The notes beneath the pieces were generated by a model. It was given only the letters and a program-made list of their open reading frames with translations, was not told the origin of the DNA and ran no database searches. From NCBI GenBank assembly GCA_031546815.1, contig JAVBJV010000010.1, positions 62,001 to 126,000 on the forward strand: a stretch of DNA of 64,000 nt, in the 5' to 3' direction. The first letter of the stretch is position 1. Every line of letters starts with the position of its first letter. The DNA comes from JAVBJV01 sp031546815 (GTDB lineage Bacteria > Pseudomonadota > Alphaproteobacteria > Acetobacterales > Acetobacteraceae). Position numbers and translations under genes: made by a program. Shown in pieces: positions 37,463-46,679 of the stretch.

Positions 37463-37489
37463 GGTCAACTTTTACAGAATGGTCGCCAG

Positions 37490-39004
37490 TTAGCGGGCGT
37501 AATTCACCATGATTGTCTTCTTGTGGGTGAAATGCTCGTTCATCGCTTCAAGCGAGGCTTCCTTGCCCAGGCCGGAGCTTTTCACCCCGCCGTAGGACAG
37601 GTTCGCCTGCACCACCAGGTTCTGGTTGATCTGCACTAGCCCTGCTTCCAGACGATGCGCGAATTCCATGCCGATCTGCATGTTGTTGGTCCACACACTG
37701 GCGGCAAGGCCGTATTCGCTGTCGTTCGCCTCGGCCAGAACTTCGTCCGCGCTGTCGAACGGGAAGATGCAGGTGACAGGGCCGAAGATTTCCTGCTGCA
37801 CCAGACGGCTGGCCTTGGTCAGCCCGGTGAAGATGTGCGGCTGGACGAACAGGCCCTTCTGCAACTCTGCGTCAGTCGGCATCGCGCTGCATGCGCGCCC
37901 CGTGGCGCCCGCGGTCTTCAGGCCCTCGTCGATAAATCCCTTCACTTTGGCGAACTGGTCAGGGCTGATGATGGTGCCGATGTCGGTGCGTTCGTCCAGC
38001 GGGTCGCCCATCACCATTGCGTTGACCTTTTCCTCCATCGCGGCGACGAAGCGGTCGAAGATCGGGCGCTCGACATAGATGCGGCTGGCGGCGGTGCAGG
38101 ACTGGCCCTGCCGCGTGAAGCGCATCGAGGTCAGCGCGCCCGCTACCGTCTTGTCAAAGTCGCAGTCGGCGAAGATGATCATCGGCGACTTGCCGCCAAG
38201 CTCGAGCGTCACCGGCACCAGCTTGTCGGCAGCGGCCTTGCTGACGATCTTGCCGACCTCGACCGAGCCGGTGAACGTGACCTTGCGGATCTGTTTATGT
38301 GCCACCAGCGGTGCGCCGCATTCGGGGCCGAAGCCGGACAGGATGTTGAAGCAGCCCGGCGGCAGAATGCGGTTCAGCAATTCGCAGATGCGCAGTACGG
38401 CAAGCGGCGCTTCCTCGGCCGACTTCACCACCACCGTGTTGCCCGCCACCAGCGCGGGCGCGACCTTCAGCGCCATCAGCAGCATCGGCACGTTCCACGG
38501 GATGATTGCCCCCACCACGCCCAGCGGCTCGCGTACTGTGACGGACAGAACATCGGGCGCGAAGGGAACGCTCTCGCCCTTCAGTTCACCGCCCAGCCCG
38601 CCGAAGAATTCGAAGATGTCGGCGACAACATTGGCTTCCACACGGCTTTCGGTGCGCAGCGCCTTGCCGGTTTCCAGCGCGATCAGCCGGGCGAGTTCTT
38701 CCGCATGATCGCGGATGATCTGCGCGCACTGATACACCAGTGCACCACGCTTGCGGGCGGGCACCCGCGCCCAGTCCTTCTGCGCGGCGGTGGCGTTGGC
38801 GACGGCGGAGTCCACATCGGACGCATCGCCCTCGGCCGCGCGGGCCACCTCGTCGCCGGTGGCGGGGTTTACCACGGGGAAGGTCTTGCCGCTGATCGCG
38901 GGGACATACCGCCCGCCGATGAAATGCAGGCCCGACAGCGCACGCGCCAGGAATTTTTCGTCGAGTGTGGGAACAACGGGCGTGGTGTGCGAACGGTCGG
39001 GCAT
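37490..39004 (-). CDS. NAD(P)-dependent aldehyde dehydrogenase
   Basis: The 504-residue aldehyde dehydrogenase has the cofactor block AIIPWNVPMLLMALKVAPALVAGNTVVVK, FTGSVEVGK, general base Glu in LELGGKSP, nucleophile Cys in GQSCTAASR, and EIFGPVTCIFPF. It is a different subfamily from the ALDH7 enzyme of this window (betaine/benzaldehyde-like). The substrate is unknown. It is transcribed away from a CoA-transferase and hydrolase pair, with a shared 60-base promoter gap. Confidence 0.92.
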   Translation of the reverse strand: MPDRSHTTPVVPTLDEKFLARALSGLHFIGGRYVPAISGKTFPVVNPATGDEVARAAEGDASDVDSAVANATAAQKDWARVPARKRGALVYQCAQIIRDHAEELARLIALETGKALRTESRVEANVVADIFEFFGGLGGELKGESVPFAPDVLSVTVREPLGVVGAIIPWNVPMLLMALKVAPALVAGNTVVVKSAEEAPLAVLRICELLNRILPPGCFNILSGFGPECGAPLVAHKQIRKVTFTGSVEVGKIVSKAAADKLVPVTLELGGKSPMIIFADCDFDKTVAGALTSMRFTRQGQSCTAASRIYVERPIFDRFVAAMEEKVNAMVMGDPLDERTDIGTIISPDQFAKVKGFIDEGLKTAGATGRACSAMPTDAELQKGLFVQPHIFTGLTKASRLVQQEIFGPVTCIFPFDSADEVLAEANDSEYGLAASVWTNNMQIGMEFAHRLEAGLVQINQNLVVQANLSYGGVKSSGLGKEASLEAMNEHFTHKKTIMVNYAR

Positions 39005-39064
39005 GGGTTTCCTCTCTTTGGGAGCGTCTTTATATAATCAGGCACCATAACCGAGGAGATGACA

Positions 39065-40276
39065 ATGGGCGAAAACACCCCAACCGGCCCGCTGGCCGGG
39101 CTGCGCGTGCTGGACCTGACCCGCGTTCTGGCCGGGCCGACCTGCGCGCAGATGCTGGGCGACCTTGGCGCCGATGTCATCAAGATCGAAAAAACCGGCG
39201 CGGGCGACGACACGCGCGGCTTCGCACCACCCGTGATGCCGGGCACGTCCGAGAGTGCATATTTCACCGGCGTGAACCGCAACAAGCGCAGCGTGACGCT
39301 CGACATTGCGCAGCCAGAAGGTCAGGCAATCGTGAAGCGGCTGCTGGCCAGTTGCGACATTCTGGTCGAGAACTTCAAGACCGGCGGCCTTGCGAAATAC
39401 GGTCTGGATTATGCATCGCTGAAGGATGAGTTTCCGGGGCTGATCTATTGCTCGATCACCGGCTTCGGGCAGACGGGGCCGTATGCGCCGCGCCCCGGTT
39501 ACGACAGCCTGATCCAGGCGATGGGCGGCGTGATGAGTCTGACCGGCGAACCCGACGGCCTGCCGCAGAAAGTGGGCGTGCCGGTGGCGGATCTGTTCGC
39601 GGGTTTATACGGCTGCATCGGTGTGCTGGCGGCGTTGCGGCACAAGGAGAGAACCGGACAGGGGCAGCAGATCGATATCGGCATGCTCGATACCTCGGTC
39701 GCGTGGCTGGCCAATCAGGGGATGAACTATCTGGCGACCGGCGAGAACCCGCCGCGTCTGGGCAACCAGCATCCGAACATCGTGCCGTATCAGGTGTTCC
39801 CGACCAAGGACGGTTACATGGTGCTGTCGATCGGCAACGACCCGACCTTCCAGAAGTTCTGCAAGGCGTTCGCGCTGGAACATCTGCTGATCGATCCGCG
39901 CTTTGCCACCAACGCCGCGCGCGTGCAGAACCGCCAGCTGGTGACGGACACGCTGACCCCGGTGATGCAGACCAGCACCACGAAGGAGTGGGTGGAAAAG
40001 CTCGAAGCCCTGTCGATCGGCTGCGGCCCGATCAACACGCTGAAGGACGTATTTGCGGACCCGCACGTGGTGGCGCGTGGTATGGTGAAGGAATTGCCGC
40101 ACAGCAGTGGAACCAGTGTAAAGGTGATCGCCAACCCGGTGCGTCTGTCTGCCACGCCGGTCGATTACCGGATCGCACCACCGCTGCTGGGCGAACACAC
40201 GGACGACGTGCTGGGCACTATACTGGGCATGAGCGCGGCCGACATAGCCGCATTGAAAGAAAAGGGCATCGCATGA
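39065..40276 (+). CDS. CaiB/BaiF CoA-transferase, possibly succinate/glutarate type
   Basis: The 403-residue enzyme starts MGENTPTGPLAGLRVLDLTRVLAGP, behind a GAGGAG site six bases away. The ATG two codons earlier overlaps that site. Segments GAGDDTRGFAPP, NRNKRSVTLDI and the predicted catalytic Asp209 in IDIGMLDT match class III CoA-transferases and look like the mammalian succinate-hydroxymethylglutarate/glutarate enzyme. With gcdH elsewhere in the window it could activate glutarate, but that is inference. It is coupled to a hydrolase by ATGA. Confidence 0.87.
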   Translation: MGENTPTGPLAGLRVLDLTRVLAGPTCAQMLGDLGADVIKIEKTGAGDDTRGFAPPVMPGTSESAYFTGVNRNKRSVTLDIAQPEGQAIVKRLLASCDILVENFKTGGLAKYGLDYASLKDEFPGLIYCSITGFGQTGPYAPRPGYDSLIQAMGGVMSLTGEPDGLPQKVGVPVADLFAGLYGCIGVLAALRHKERTGQGQQIDIGMLDTSVAWLANQGMNYLATGENPPRLGNQHPNIVPYQVFPTKDGYMVLSIGNDPTFQKFCKAFALEHLLIDPRFATNAARVQNRQLVTDTLTPVMQTSTTKEWVEKLEALSIGCGPINTLKDVFADPHVVARGMVKELPHSSGTSVKVIANPVRLSATPVDYRIAPPLLGEHTDDVLGTILGMSAADIAALKEKGIA

Positions 40277-41151
40277 CCCCGCGCGAAGGCGAGATCCGCT
40301 ATCTGCTGAACGGCGCGTTCTATCGTCTGTGCTGGACCGAATGGGGCCCGGTGGACAGCGCCGCGCCGCCAATTCTGTGCGTGCACGGCCTGACGCGACA
40401 GGGGCGCGATTTCGACGTGATCGCGCAGGCTCTGGCCGCGCAGGGACGACGGGTGATCGCGGTGGATCTGCCGGGGCGAGGGCGGTCGGACTGGCTCGCC
40501 ACGCCGGCCGAGTATGTCTATCCCAGTTATGTGGTGGCGTTGGCGCATCTGATGGCGGCGCTGGGGCGCGAGGTGGACTGGATCGGCACCAGCCTTGGCG
40601 GCATCTGCGGCATGCTGATGGCGGCGTGCACCAACGTGCCGGTGCGACGGATGGTGATCAACGATGTCGGGCCGCTGATCCCGAAAGAGGCGATGGCGCG
40701 TATCCGCGATTACATCGGCTGGAAACCGGTCTTCGCCGATCTGGCGGCGCTGGAGGCCAACCTGCGCAAGGTGCATGCCCCGTTCGGCGCGCTGAGCGAT
40801 GCGGAATGGTCCGACATGGCGAAGTATTCGGCGCGGCAATTGGCGGATGGTCGCTCTGTATTCCACTACGACCCCGCGATTGCCGAGATGGTGAAGACGG
40901 GGCCGCTGGCCGATGCGGATCTGTCGATGTTCTGGAGCCGCATCGCGATCCCGACCCTGGTGGTGCGCGGCGCGCAGAGCGATCTGCTGCTGGCGGAGAC
41001 GTATGAACAGATGCTGGCATCGGGCGCGAAGGGGCTGGTGGTGCCGGATGCGGGCCATGCGCCGATGCTGAATGATGCGGCGAGTGTTGGGGTGGTTAGT
41101 GGGTTTTTGGGAAAAAAATGTAAGCCACTACATAATTATTCAACTGGTTAA
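40273..41151 (+). CDS. Alpha/beta hydrolase coupled to the CoA-transferase
   Basis: A 292-residue hydrolase with Ser107 in GTSLGG and His262 in PDAGHAPML. The start overlaps the CoA-transferase stop as ATGA. The first 255 residues are typical of soluble esterases. The last 13 residues (GKKCKPLHNYSTG) are encoded in AT-rich DNA and follow a run of seven A bases; they look unlike the rest and may be a new tail formed where the low-GC HEPN gene joins. A one-base change in the A-run would end the protein almost at once. Confidence 0.85.
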   Translation: MTPREGEIRYLLNGAFYRLCWTEWGPVDSAAPPILCVHGLTRQGRDFDVIAQALAAQGRRVIAVDLPGRGRSDWLATPAEYVYPSYVVALAHLMAALGREVDWIGTSLGGICGMLMAACTNVPVRRMVINDVGPLIPKEAMARIRDYIGWKPVFADLAALEANLRKVHAPFGALSDAEWSDMAKYSARQLADGRSVFHYDPAIAEMVKTGPLADADLSMFWSRIAIPTLVVRGAQSDLLLAETYEQMLASGAKGLVVPDAGHAPMLNDAASVGVVSGFLGKKCKPLHNYSTG

Positions 41152-41158
41152 GGTGGTT

Positions 41159-42046
41159 CTAATCGAAGTCGGATTCAGTGCAGTTATCACAGCGGCCTTC
41201 ATGATTTTCATCTAATCCGACCCAGTTTGTTCCACAATAATCACAGCTGAATAAAGTTGAAAAAACCTCATCGCATTGAGAACATGTATAGCCATAATCC
41301 GTTTGTCGAACACATTCTTCGCTACCACAATCAGCACAATTAGCTGTAAATTCGGCACCACCATCTTGAATTGCTTTATGTGATAGTTCCGTATACCCGC
41401 AGACACGGCATATTGCAGAAAGATAGTGATTATCTGTTTTTGCGTCGAGAGAAGCAAAGTGGCAGGCAGGGCAGATTCCCCAGTTTTTGTGATCGGTGGT
41501 TTTTCCAATTTCTTTATTGAAGATGGCCTGAAGAAATGATTTTTTAGAGAGTAGTTCTGCAGCAAAATTTGAGATGGCATCTGAGTAATTTAAGAAATGC
41601 AAACGCCACGTTTCTGTGAGTAATTTATGCAGGAAGTGCCATGCGACAAAAATTTCACTTATTACGGATTTACGTAAATTTTCTGCATCTAAATCTGGGT
41701 GAAAGAAATGTACAACGCGGTTTCTGTGTTGGGTAACCGTCTCAAATGCCTTATCGGCTTGGCGTGGAATTGTTTCATTGGCAAAGGCGAGGATACGTTC
41801 TTGAGCAAGTTTCAGATCCACTGTGCGTAATTTTCCTTGCTTAAGTTTATCTAGGGACGCTTTAGCAGGCTCGGAGGAAATCCACATTGAATCGATAATC
41901 ATAAGGCGAGCTTTGAAAATTATTTCAACAGCAGACACAAAGCTGATTAGTGCGTATTTGGGACGCTCTTCCACTTCAGTGAGGCTATGATTCAAAAAAT
42001 CAAAAGCATTTCTGACTAGGTTGTTAAAAATTTCATCGCTCTGCAT
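41159..42046 (-). CDS. HEPN-like protein with three zinc ribbons, unknown function
   Basis: The 295-residue protein is encoded in DNA of about 40 percent G+C by eye, much below its neighbours. Residues about 1-180 are all-helical and include a HEPN ribonuclease-type motif RNRVVH (Arg108-x4-His113). Three pairs of CxxC knuckles follow (192/195 with 213/216; 237/240 with 255/258; 268/271 with 286/289), which would bind three zinc ions. HEPN proteins are often RNases in toxin or defence systems; zinc ribbons often bind nucleic acid. The ATG at 42046 has a GGAAG site. Foreign origin is likely. I cannot name the family. Confidence 0.6.
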   Translation of the reverse strand: MQSDEIFNNLVRNAFDFLNHSLTEVEERPKYALISFVSAVEIIFKARLMIIDSMWISSEPAKASLDKLKQGKLRTVDLKLAQERILAFANETIPRQADKAFETVTQHRNRVVHFFHPDLDAENLRKSVISEIFVAWHFLHKLLTETWRLHFLNYSDAISNFAAELLSKKSFLQAIFNKEIGKTTDHKNWGICPACHFASLDAKTDNHYLSAICRVCGYTELSHKAIQDGGAEFTANCADCGSEECVRQTDYGYTCSQCDEVFSTLFSCDYCGTNWVGLDENHEGRCDNCTESDFD

Positions 42047-42093
42047 TGTAATAATTTCTTCCGCCCGCCACATTTTTTATCAACACTCAGTTT

Positions 42094-42549
42094 CTACCGC
42101 CGCGATAAAAACGCCTCGAACGCCGTCAGCGTCGCCTCGCTCACGTGATGCTCGATCCCCTCGGCATCCGTCTCGGCGATTTCCTGTGGCACGCCCAGCG
42201 CGACCAGCACATCCACCACCAGCCGGTGCCGCGCCCGTACCCGATCCGCCAGCGTCTTTCCAACATCCGTCAGAAACACCCCGCGATACGGCTGCGAATG
42301 TGCCAGCCCATGCGCCTTCAACCGGCCGATCGTCTTGATCGCCGTGGCGTGCGAAACCCCCAGCCGGCGCGCAATATCCGTCGGGCGCGCTTCGCCGCTT
42401 GTCGCGAGCAGATCGTCGATCAGTTCGACGTAATCCTCCATCAACGCCGACGCCCGCCCGCTGCGTGCCTGCGCGTGGCGCTGCGCCTGGCACGGCTCTT
42501 CCGGCATCAGGTCCGGCGGAGGCTGTTTGCGGGGCGAACGGATCGGCAT
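42094..42549 (-). CDS. mntR: Manganese-responsive DtxR-family repressor
   Basis: A 151-residue DtxR-type repressor with a winged-helix domain (DIARRLGVSHATAIKTIGRLKAHGLAHSQPYRGVFLT) and a dimer/metal domain with the EGIEHHVSE motif typical of MntR. It is likely to control manganese uptake genes, none of which lie in this window. It begins 8 bases after gpt, so it sits in the csaA-gpt-mntR run. Its stop is 47 bases before the HEPN-like gene on the same strand. Confidence 0.9.
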   Translation of the reverse strand: MPIRSPRKQPPPDLMPEEPCQAQRHAQARSGRASALMEDYVELIDDLLATSGEARPTDIARRLGVSHATAIKTIGRLKAHGLAHSQPYRGVFLTDVGKTLADRVRARHRLVVDVLVALGVPQEIAETDAEGIEHHVSEATLTAFEAFLSRR

Positions 42550-42557
42550 GACTGTTC

Positions 42558-43049
42558 TCAGCCGCCGTTATTGCCGCTGGCGCGCTTGGCGATTGGGGGC
42601 GAGAACTGCGGCTCGGTGTCCCACGGGAACATGATCCAGGTGTCCTGCGAAACCTCGGTCACGAACGTGTCGACCAGCGGGCGGCCCTGCGGCTTGGAAT
42701 ACACCGTGGCGAAATGCGCCTTCGGCAGCACGCCACGCACCACGCGCGACGTCGTGCCCGTGTCCACCAGATCGTCGATCACCAGCCAGCCCGTGCCATC
42801 CCCGGCAGCGGTCGGCATCTTGATGACCCTGGGTTCGCCGATCTTCTCCTCGTCGTATGTGACGACCGACACGCAATCGACCATGCGGGTCTCCAGCTCG
42901 CGCGCGATGATCGCCGCGGGGATCAGCCCGCCGCGCGTTACCGCGACCACGCCCAGCCACGGGCCGCGTTCCAGCAGCCGCCAGGCAAGCGCCCGCGCAT
43001 CCCGGTGCAGTTGGTCCCAGGTCACCATGTAGTATTTGTTTGCACTCAT
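42558..43049 (-). CDS. gpt: Xanthine(-guanine) phosphoribosyltransferase
   Basis: Salvages xanthine, guanine or hypoxanthine to nucleotides using PRPP. The 163-residue protein has the PRPP loop WLVIDDLVDTGTT, the VAVTRGGLIPA segment and the C-terminal WIMFPWDTEPQFSPPI, close in pattern to the Escherichia coli Gpt end. The start shares one base with the csaA stop. The C-terminus is rich in small residues (ASGNNGG). Confidence 0.93.
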   Translation of the reverse strand: MSANKYYMVTWDQLHRDARALAWRLLERGPWLGVVAVTRGGLIPAAIIARELETRMVDCVSVVTYDEEKIGEPRVIKMPTAAGDGTGWLVIDDLVDTGTTSRVVRGVLPKAHFATVYSKPQGRPLVDTFVTEVSQDTWIMFPWDTEPQFSPPIAKRASGNNGG

Positions 43050-43390
43050 CAGAACAGTTTTCCGCCATCCGGCACTTTGTGATCCGGGCGGACTAGCACG
43101 ACATTGCCCTCCTTGTCAGGGAACCCCAGACAAAGAATCTCGCTCATGAAGGACCCGATCTGCCGGGGCGGGAAATTCACCACCGCCGCCACCTGCCGCC
43201 CGATCAGCTGATCGGGTTTGTAATGCACGGTAATCTGGGCCGAGGACTTCTTCACCCCGATCTCGCCCCCGAAATCTACCCAGATCTGGAAGGACGGGTT
43301 CCGGGCTTCGGGGAAGGGGCGCACGTCGACAATGGTGCCGACCCGGATATCCACGTTCTCGAAGTCGGCAAGGCTGATGGTGTTGCTCAT
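43049..43390 (-). CDS. csaA: CsaA-type tRNA-binding protein
   Basis: The 113-residue protein is a single EMAP/Myf-type OB fold domain (FENVDIRVGTIVDVRPFPEARNP, then FPPRQIGSFMSEILCLGFPD and a VLVRPDHKVPDGGKLF end). CsaA proteins bind tRNA and have been proposed to act as chaperones. The start is the ATG with AAGGGAG before it; the frame extends 33 codons upstream without a good match. It opens the csaA-gpt-mntR run and is divergent from the gamma-glutamyltransferase gene. Confidence 0.9.
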   Translation of the reverse strand: MSNTISLADFENVDIRVGTIVDVRPFPEARNPSFQIWVDFGGEIGVKKSSAQITVHYKPDQLIGRQVAAVVNFPPRQIGSFMSEILCLGFPDKEGNVVLVRPDHKVPDGGKLF

Positions 43391-43520
43391 GACTGAACTC
43401 CCTTGGGGGGCAAGCATGGCCCATGGCTGCGGTGCCGCCAAGCCGGGTGGTCTGGACGGCGTGTCCGGAACGTGGGTTAATTTCCCCATTCGTGACCTTT
43501 TTGACCGGAGAAATGCCCGT

Positions 43521-45119
43521 ATGCGCGACTTCCAGCTGCCTGGCCGAAGCCCCGTTTATGCCGCCAATGCCATGGCTGCCACATCGATGCCGATTGCGAC
43601 GCTGACGGCGCTGGACATATTGCGGGCGGGTGGAAACGCGCTGGACGCGGCGGTTGCGGCGGTCGCCGTGCTGGGTGTGGTGGAACCGCAGAGCACCGGG
43701 ATCGGCGGCGACTGCTTCTGCCTGTATGCGCCGGCCGGGGCCTCGCGCCCCATCGCCATCAACGGGTCGGGGCGGGCGGCGGGTTACGCGTCGATGGATT
43801 ATTTCGAGTCGAACGGTATTGCGGCGATCGAGAATACCTCTCCCCATGCAGTAACCGTGCCCGGTGCGGTCGGCGCGTGGGAGAAGCTGCTGGCCGCCCA
43901 TGGTCGCAAGGGCTTCGACGAAGTGCTGCAGCCCGCCATCCGTCTGGCCGAGGAAGGTTTCCCCGTACACCCGCGCGTCGCGTTCGACTGGGCGGGCGCG
44001 GTTGCCAAGCTGCAGAAGGGCGGTGCCGATCTGTTCCTGCCGCAGGGGCAGGCGCCGAAGCCGGGCCACATGTTCGTGCAGAAGGAACTGGGCGCCACGC
44101 TGCGCGCCATTGCCAAGCACGGCGCGAAGGGGTTCTACGAAGGCCCGGTCGCCGCCGACATGCTGGCAACGCTGAACGCACGCGGCACCAAACACACCGA
44201 GGCGGATTTCGCCACCGGTCGCGATGCCGCGCAGTTTGTTGACCCGATCTCGATCGACTGGCGCGAGCACGATGTGTTCCAGTGCCCGCCGAACGGGTCC
44301 GGCATGATCGCGCTGATGCTGCTGGGCCTGCTGGGCCGGATGGATACGCCGAACGATGGCGCGATGTCGGTCACGCGTCTGCATCGGCATATCGAGGCTG
44401 CGCGGTTGTGCTATCGCGATCGCAACGCGTTCCTGGCTGATCCGGAACATGTGGACGTGCCGCTGAAGCACCTGACATCGCCGGCCTATCTGGACGCACT
44501 CCGCGCGCTGATCCGCGATGATCGCGCGATGAAGGACCTGCCTAATGCGGGCGAGGCAATCCTGCCGCCTCATCGCGATACCGTGTATCTGACGGTGGTG
44601 GATCGCGACGGCAATGCGTGTTCGTTTATCAATTCGCTGTTCGAGGGTTTTGGCTCGGGCATTCTGGCGCAGAAATCCGGTGTGATGCTGCAGAACCGCG
44701 GCTTCGGATTCCGGCTGGAGCGCGACCACCTGAACTGCATCGCGCCGAACAAGCGCCCGATGCACACGATCATTCCCGGTATGGTGATGAAGGATGGTCG
44801 CTGCATGATGCCGTATGGCGTGATGGGCGGGCATTTCCAGCCGAGGGGGCCTTCGCTGTTCCTGTCCAACATGCTGGAATTCGGCATGGACATTCAGGAA
44901 GCGATGGACTTCGCGCGCCTGATGCCGAGCAACGGAAAAGTGCAGGTGGAACGCGGCATTCCGGCCGATGTGGTGGCGAAGCTGAACGGGCTTGGCCATC
45001 AGTGTGAAGTGATCGACAAACCGCATGGCGGCAGTCAGGCGATCCTGATCGATCATGCGCGTGGTGTCCTTTGCGCCGGATCCGACCCGCGCAAGGACGG
45101 TTGTGCAATGGGGTATTGA
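43521..45119 (+). CDS. Gamma-glutamyltransferase family protein
   Basis: Autoprocessed N-terminal nucleophile hydrolase that cuts gamma-glutamyl bonds such as in glutathione. The 532-residue precursor has the core TALDILRAGGNALDAAVAAVAVLGVVEPQSTGIGGDCF and the nucleophile Thr354 in HRDTVYLTVVD, which becomes the N-terminus of the small subunit after cleavage. No signal peptide is visible, so it is probably cytoplasmic, like the glutathione-hydrolase group of this family. The ATG has GGAG ten bases upstream. An amidase gene follows with a two-base gap. Confidence 0.9.
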   Translation: MRDFQLPGRSPVYAANAMAATSMPIATLTALDILRAGGNALDAAVAAVAVLGVVEPQSTGIGGDCFCLYAPAGASRPIAINGSGRAAGYASMDYFESNGIAAIENTSPHAVTVPGAVGAWEKLLAAHGRKGFDEVLQPAIRLAEEGFPVHPRVAFDWAGAVAKLQKGGADLFLPQGQAPKPGHMFVQKELGATLRAIAKHGAKGFYEGPVAADMLATLNARGTKHTEADFATGRDAAQFVDPISIDWREHDVFQCPPNGSGMIALMLLGLLGRMDTPNDGAMSVTRLHRHIEAARLCYRDRNAFLADPEHVDVPLKHLTSPAYLDALRALIRDDRAMKDLPNAGEAILPPHRDTVYLTVVDRDGNACSFINSLFEGFGSGILAQKSGVMLQNRGFGFRLERDHLNCIAPNKRPMHTIIPGMVMKDGRCMMPYGVMGGHFQPRGPSLFLSNMLEFGMDIQEAMDFARLMPSNGKVQVERGIPADVVAKLNGLGHQCEVIDKPHGGSQAILIDHARGVLCAGSDPRKDGCAMGY

Positions 45120-45121
45120 AG

Positions 45122-46615
45122 ATGAGCGAACCTTGCGATCTCTCGGCGGTAAAAGCGCGCGCATTGATCGGCGCGAAGAAGCTGTCGCCGATCGAGCTGA
45201 TGGACAGTTGCATCGCGCGTATCGAAGCGGTGGATCCGGCGGTAAACTGCATGGTGGCGCGCGATTTCGACCATGCGCGTGAAGCCGCCCGCGTGGCCGA
45301 AGCCGCTGTGTTGCGCGGCGATGCTCTGGGCCCGCTGCATGGTCTGCCAGTCGGCGTGAAAGACCTTGAAGAAACGGCAGGTCTGCGCACCACCTTCGGC
45401 AGCCCGATCTTTGCCGACCATGTGCCAAAGACCGATGATCTGCACGTGATGAAGATCCGCAAGGCGGGCGGCATTGTCATCGGCAAGACCAACGTGCCGG
45501 AATGGGGCGCGGGGGCGAATTCGCGCAACAAGGTTTACGGCGCGACGGGCAATCCGTTCGACAACACCAAGTCCGCCGCCGGTTCGTCCGGCGGTTCGGC
45601 GGTGGCGCTGGCGACCAACATGGCGATGCTGTGCACCGGCAGCGACACTGGCGGGTCACTGCGCAACCCGGCGGCGTTCAACGGCATTGTGGGCTTCCGG
45701 CCGACGCAGGGGCTGGTCCCCAACCCCAAGCGCGCGCTGGGCTGGACGACGAACGGCACACTCGGCCCCATGGGGCGCGATGTGGCGGATACGGCGCTGC
45801 TGATGTCGGTGATGGCGGGCAATCACAAGGGTGACCCGCTGGCCACCACCATCCATGGGCGGCGCGTGCAGCGGCCCTCGCATTTCCACCCGGTGCGGCC
45901 GCTGGATCTGTCGAGCCTGCGTGCTGCATTCAGTCCGGATCTGGGCTTTGCGCCGACGGAAAAACACATCCGCAAGGTGTTCACGGAAAAGACCGATAAG
46001 TTCCGTACGCTGTTCGGCGTGGCCGAGGACGAAAATCCCGACATGAAGGGCGCGGATCGTGCGTTCGAAGTGGGGCGCGCGGTCGGGTTCCTGGGCAAGT
46101 ATCTGAAATGGTATCGCGAACGCCCGGACGATCTGGGGCCGAATCTGCATGCGAATATCAAGGAAGGCCTGGGCTACACGCTGGAGGATTTCGCGGCGGC
46201 GCATATCGAACAGACGCGCATCTATCACGCGTTCCAGAACTTCTTCGACCGGTATGACGTGCTGATTACGCCAGGCATCACCATCAGCCCGCGTCCGTGG
46301 ACTGAACTGTATCCGGTGGAGATCGACGGCAAGGCGGTGCGCACCTATTTCCACTGGCTGGCGCTGTCGTACGGCGTGACGCTGACTGGGCATCCCGCCA
46401 TCTGCATTCCGTGCGGCAAGGACCATTCCGGCATGCCGTTCGGTCTGCAGATTGTGGGGCCACGGGGAGGGGACGCATTCGTGCTGAGCGTTGCCCGCGC
46501 GCTGGAGCAGGCATTTGCGAGCGATGTCGACCTGTCGCGCCCGTTGCCGGATATTGCTGCGTTAAAGAAAGCAACGCCCATCAACACCATGCCGGATTTT
46601 CACGGCTTCGGTTAA
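45122..46615 (+). CDS. Amidase signature family enzyme
   Basis: The 497-residue amidase has the Ser-cisSer-Lys triad context: Lys in PVGVKDLEE, the GSSGGSAVALATNM loop with the cis-Ser, and the nucleophile Ser in SDTGGSLRNPA. It may act on amides produced by other enzymes, but the substrate is unknown. Its start is the ATG at 45122, directly after the gamma-glutamyltransferase stop, so the two are one operon. A strong terminator follows. Confidence 0.92.
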   Translation: MSEPCDLSAVKARALIGAKKLSPIELMDSCIARIEAVDPAVNCMVARDFDHAREAARVAEAAVLRGDALGPLHGLPVGVKDLEETAGLRTTFGSPIFADHVPKTDDLHVMKIRKAGGIVIGKTNVPEWGAGANSRNKVYGATGNPFDNTKSAAGSSGGSAVALATNMAMLCTGSDTGGSLRNPAAFNGIVGFRPTQGLVPNPKRALGWTTNGTLGPMGRDVADTALLMSVMAGNHKGDPLATTIHGRRVQRPSHFHPVRPLDLSSLRAAFSPDLGFAPTEKHIRKVFTEKTDKFRTLFGVAEDENPDMKGADRAFEVGRAVGFLGKYLKWYRERPDDLGPNLHANIKEGLGYTLEDFAAAHIEQTRIYHAFQNFFDRYDVLITPGITISPRPWTELYPVEIDGKAVRTYFHWLALSYGVTLTGHPAICIPCGKDHSGMPFGLQIVGPRGGDAFVLSVARALEQAFASDVDLSRPLPDIAALKKATPINTMPDFHGFG

Positions 46616-46630
46616 TCGTCGTCGGGATAA

Positions 46631-46657
46631 AAAAAGGGGGCCTTTCGGCCCCCTTTC
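46631..46657. terminator. Terminator between the amidase gene and the YG-rich lipoprotein gene
   Basis: A 10-bp perfect stem (AAAGGGGGCC/GGCCCCCTTT) with a TTTC loop, flanked on the left by an A-run and on the right by T and C. It can end transcription from both strands of the convergent genes. Confidence 0.9.
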
Positions 46658-46679
46658 ACGTGTTAGTGGTAATAGCCAC

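Noticed and set aside
41159..42046. Toxin-antitoxin pair including mntR
   Set aside because: mntR is a normal manganese regulator in normal-GC DNA, and no small antitoxin-like gene lies beside the HEPN-like protein.
43116..45428. 770-codon open frame on the minus strand across the gamma-glutamyltransferase gene
   Set aside because: It is antisense to a well-supported enzyme with catalytic motifs. Its translation is rich in His/Arg/Gln, typical of a shadow frame in GC-rich DNA.
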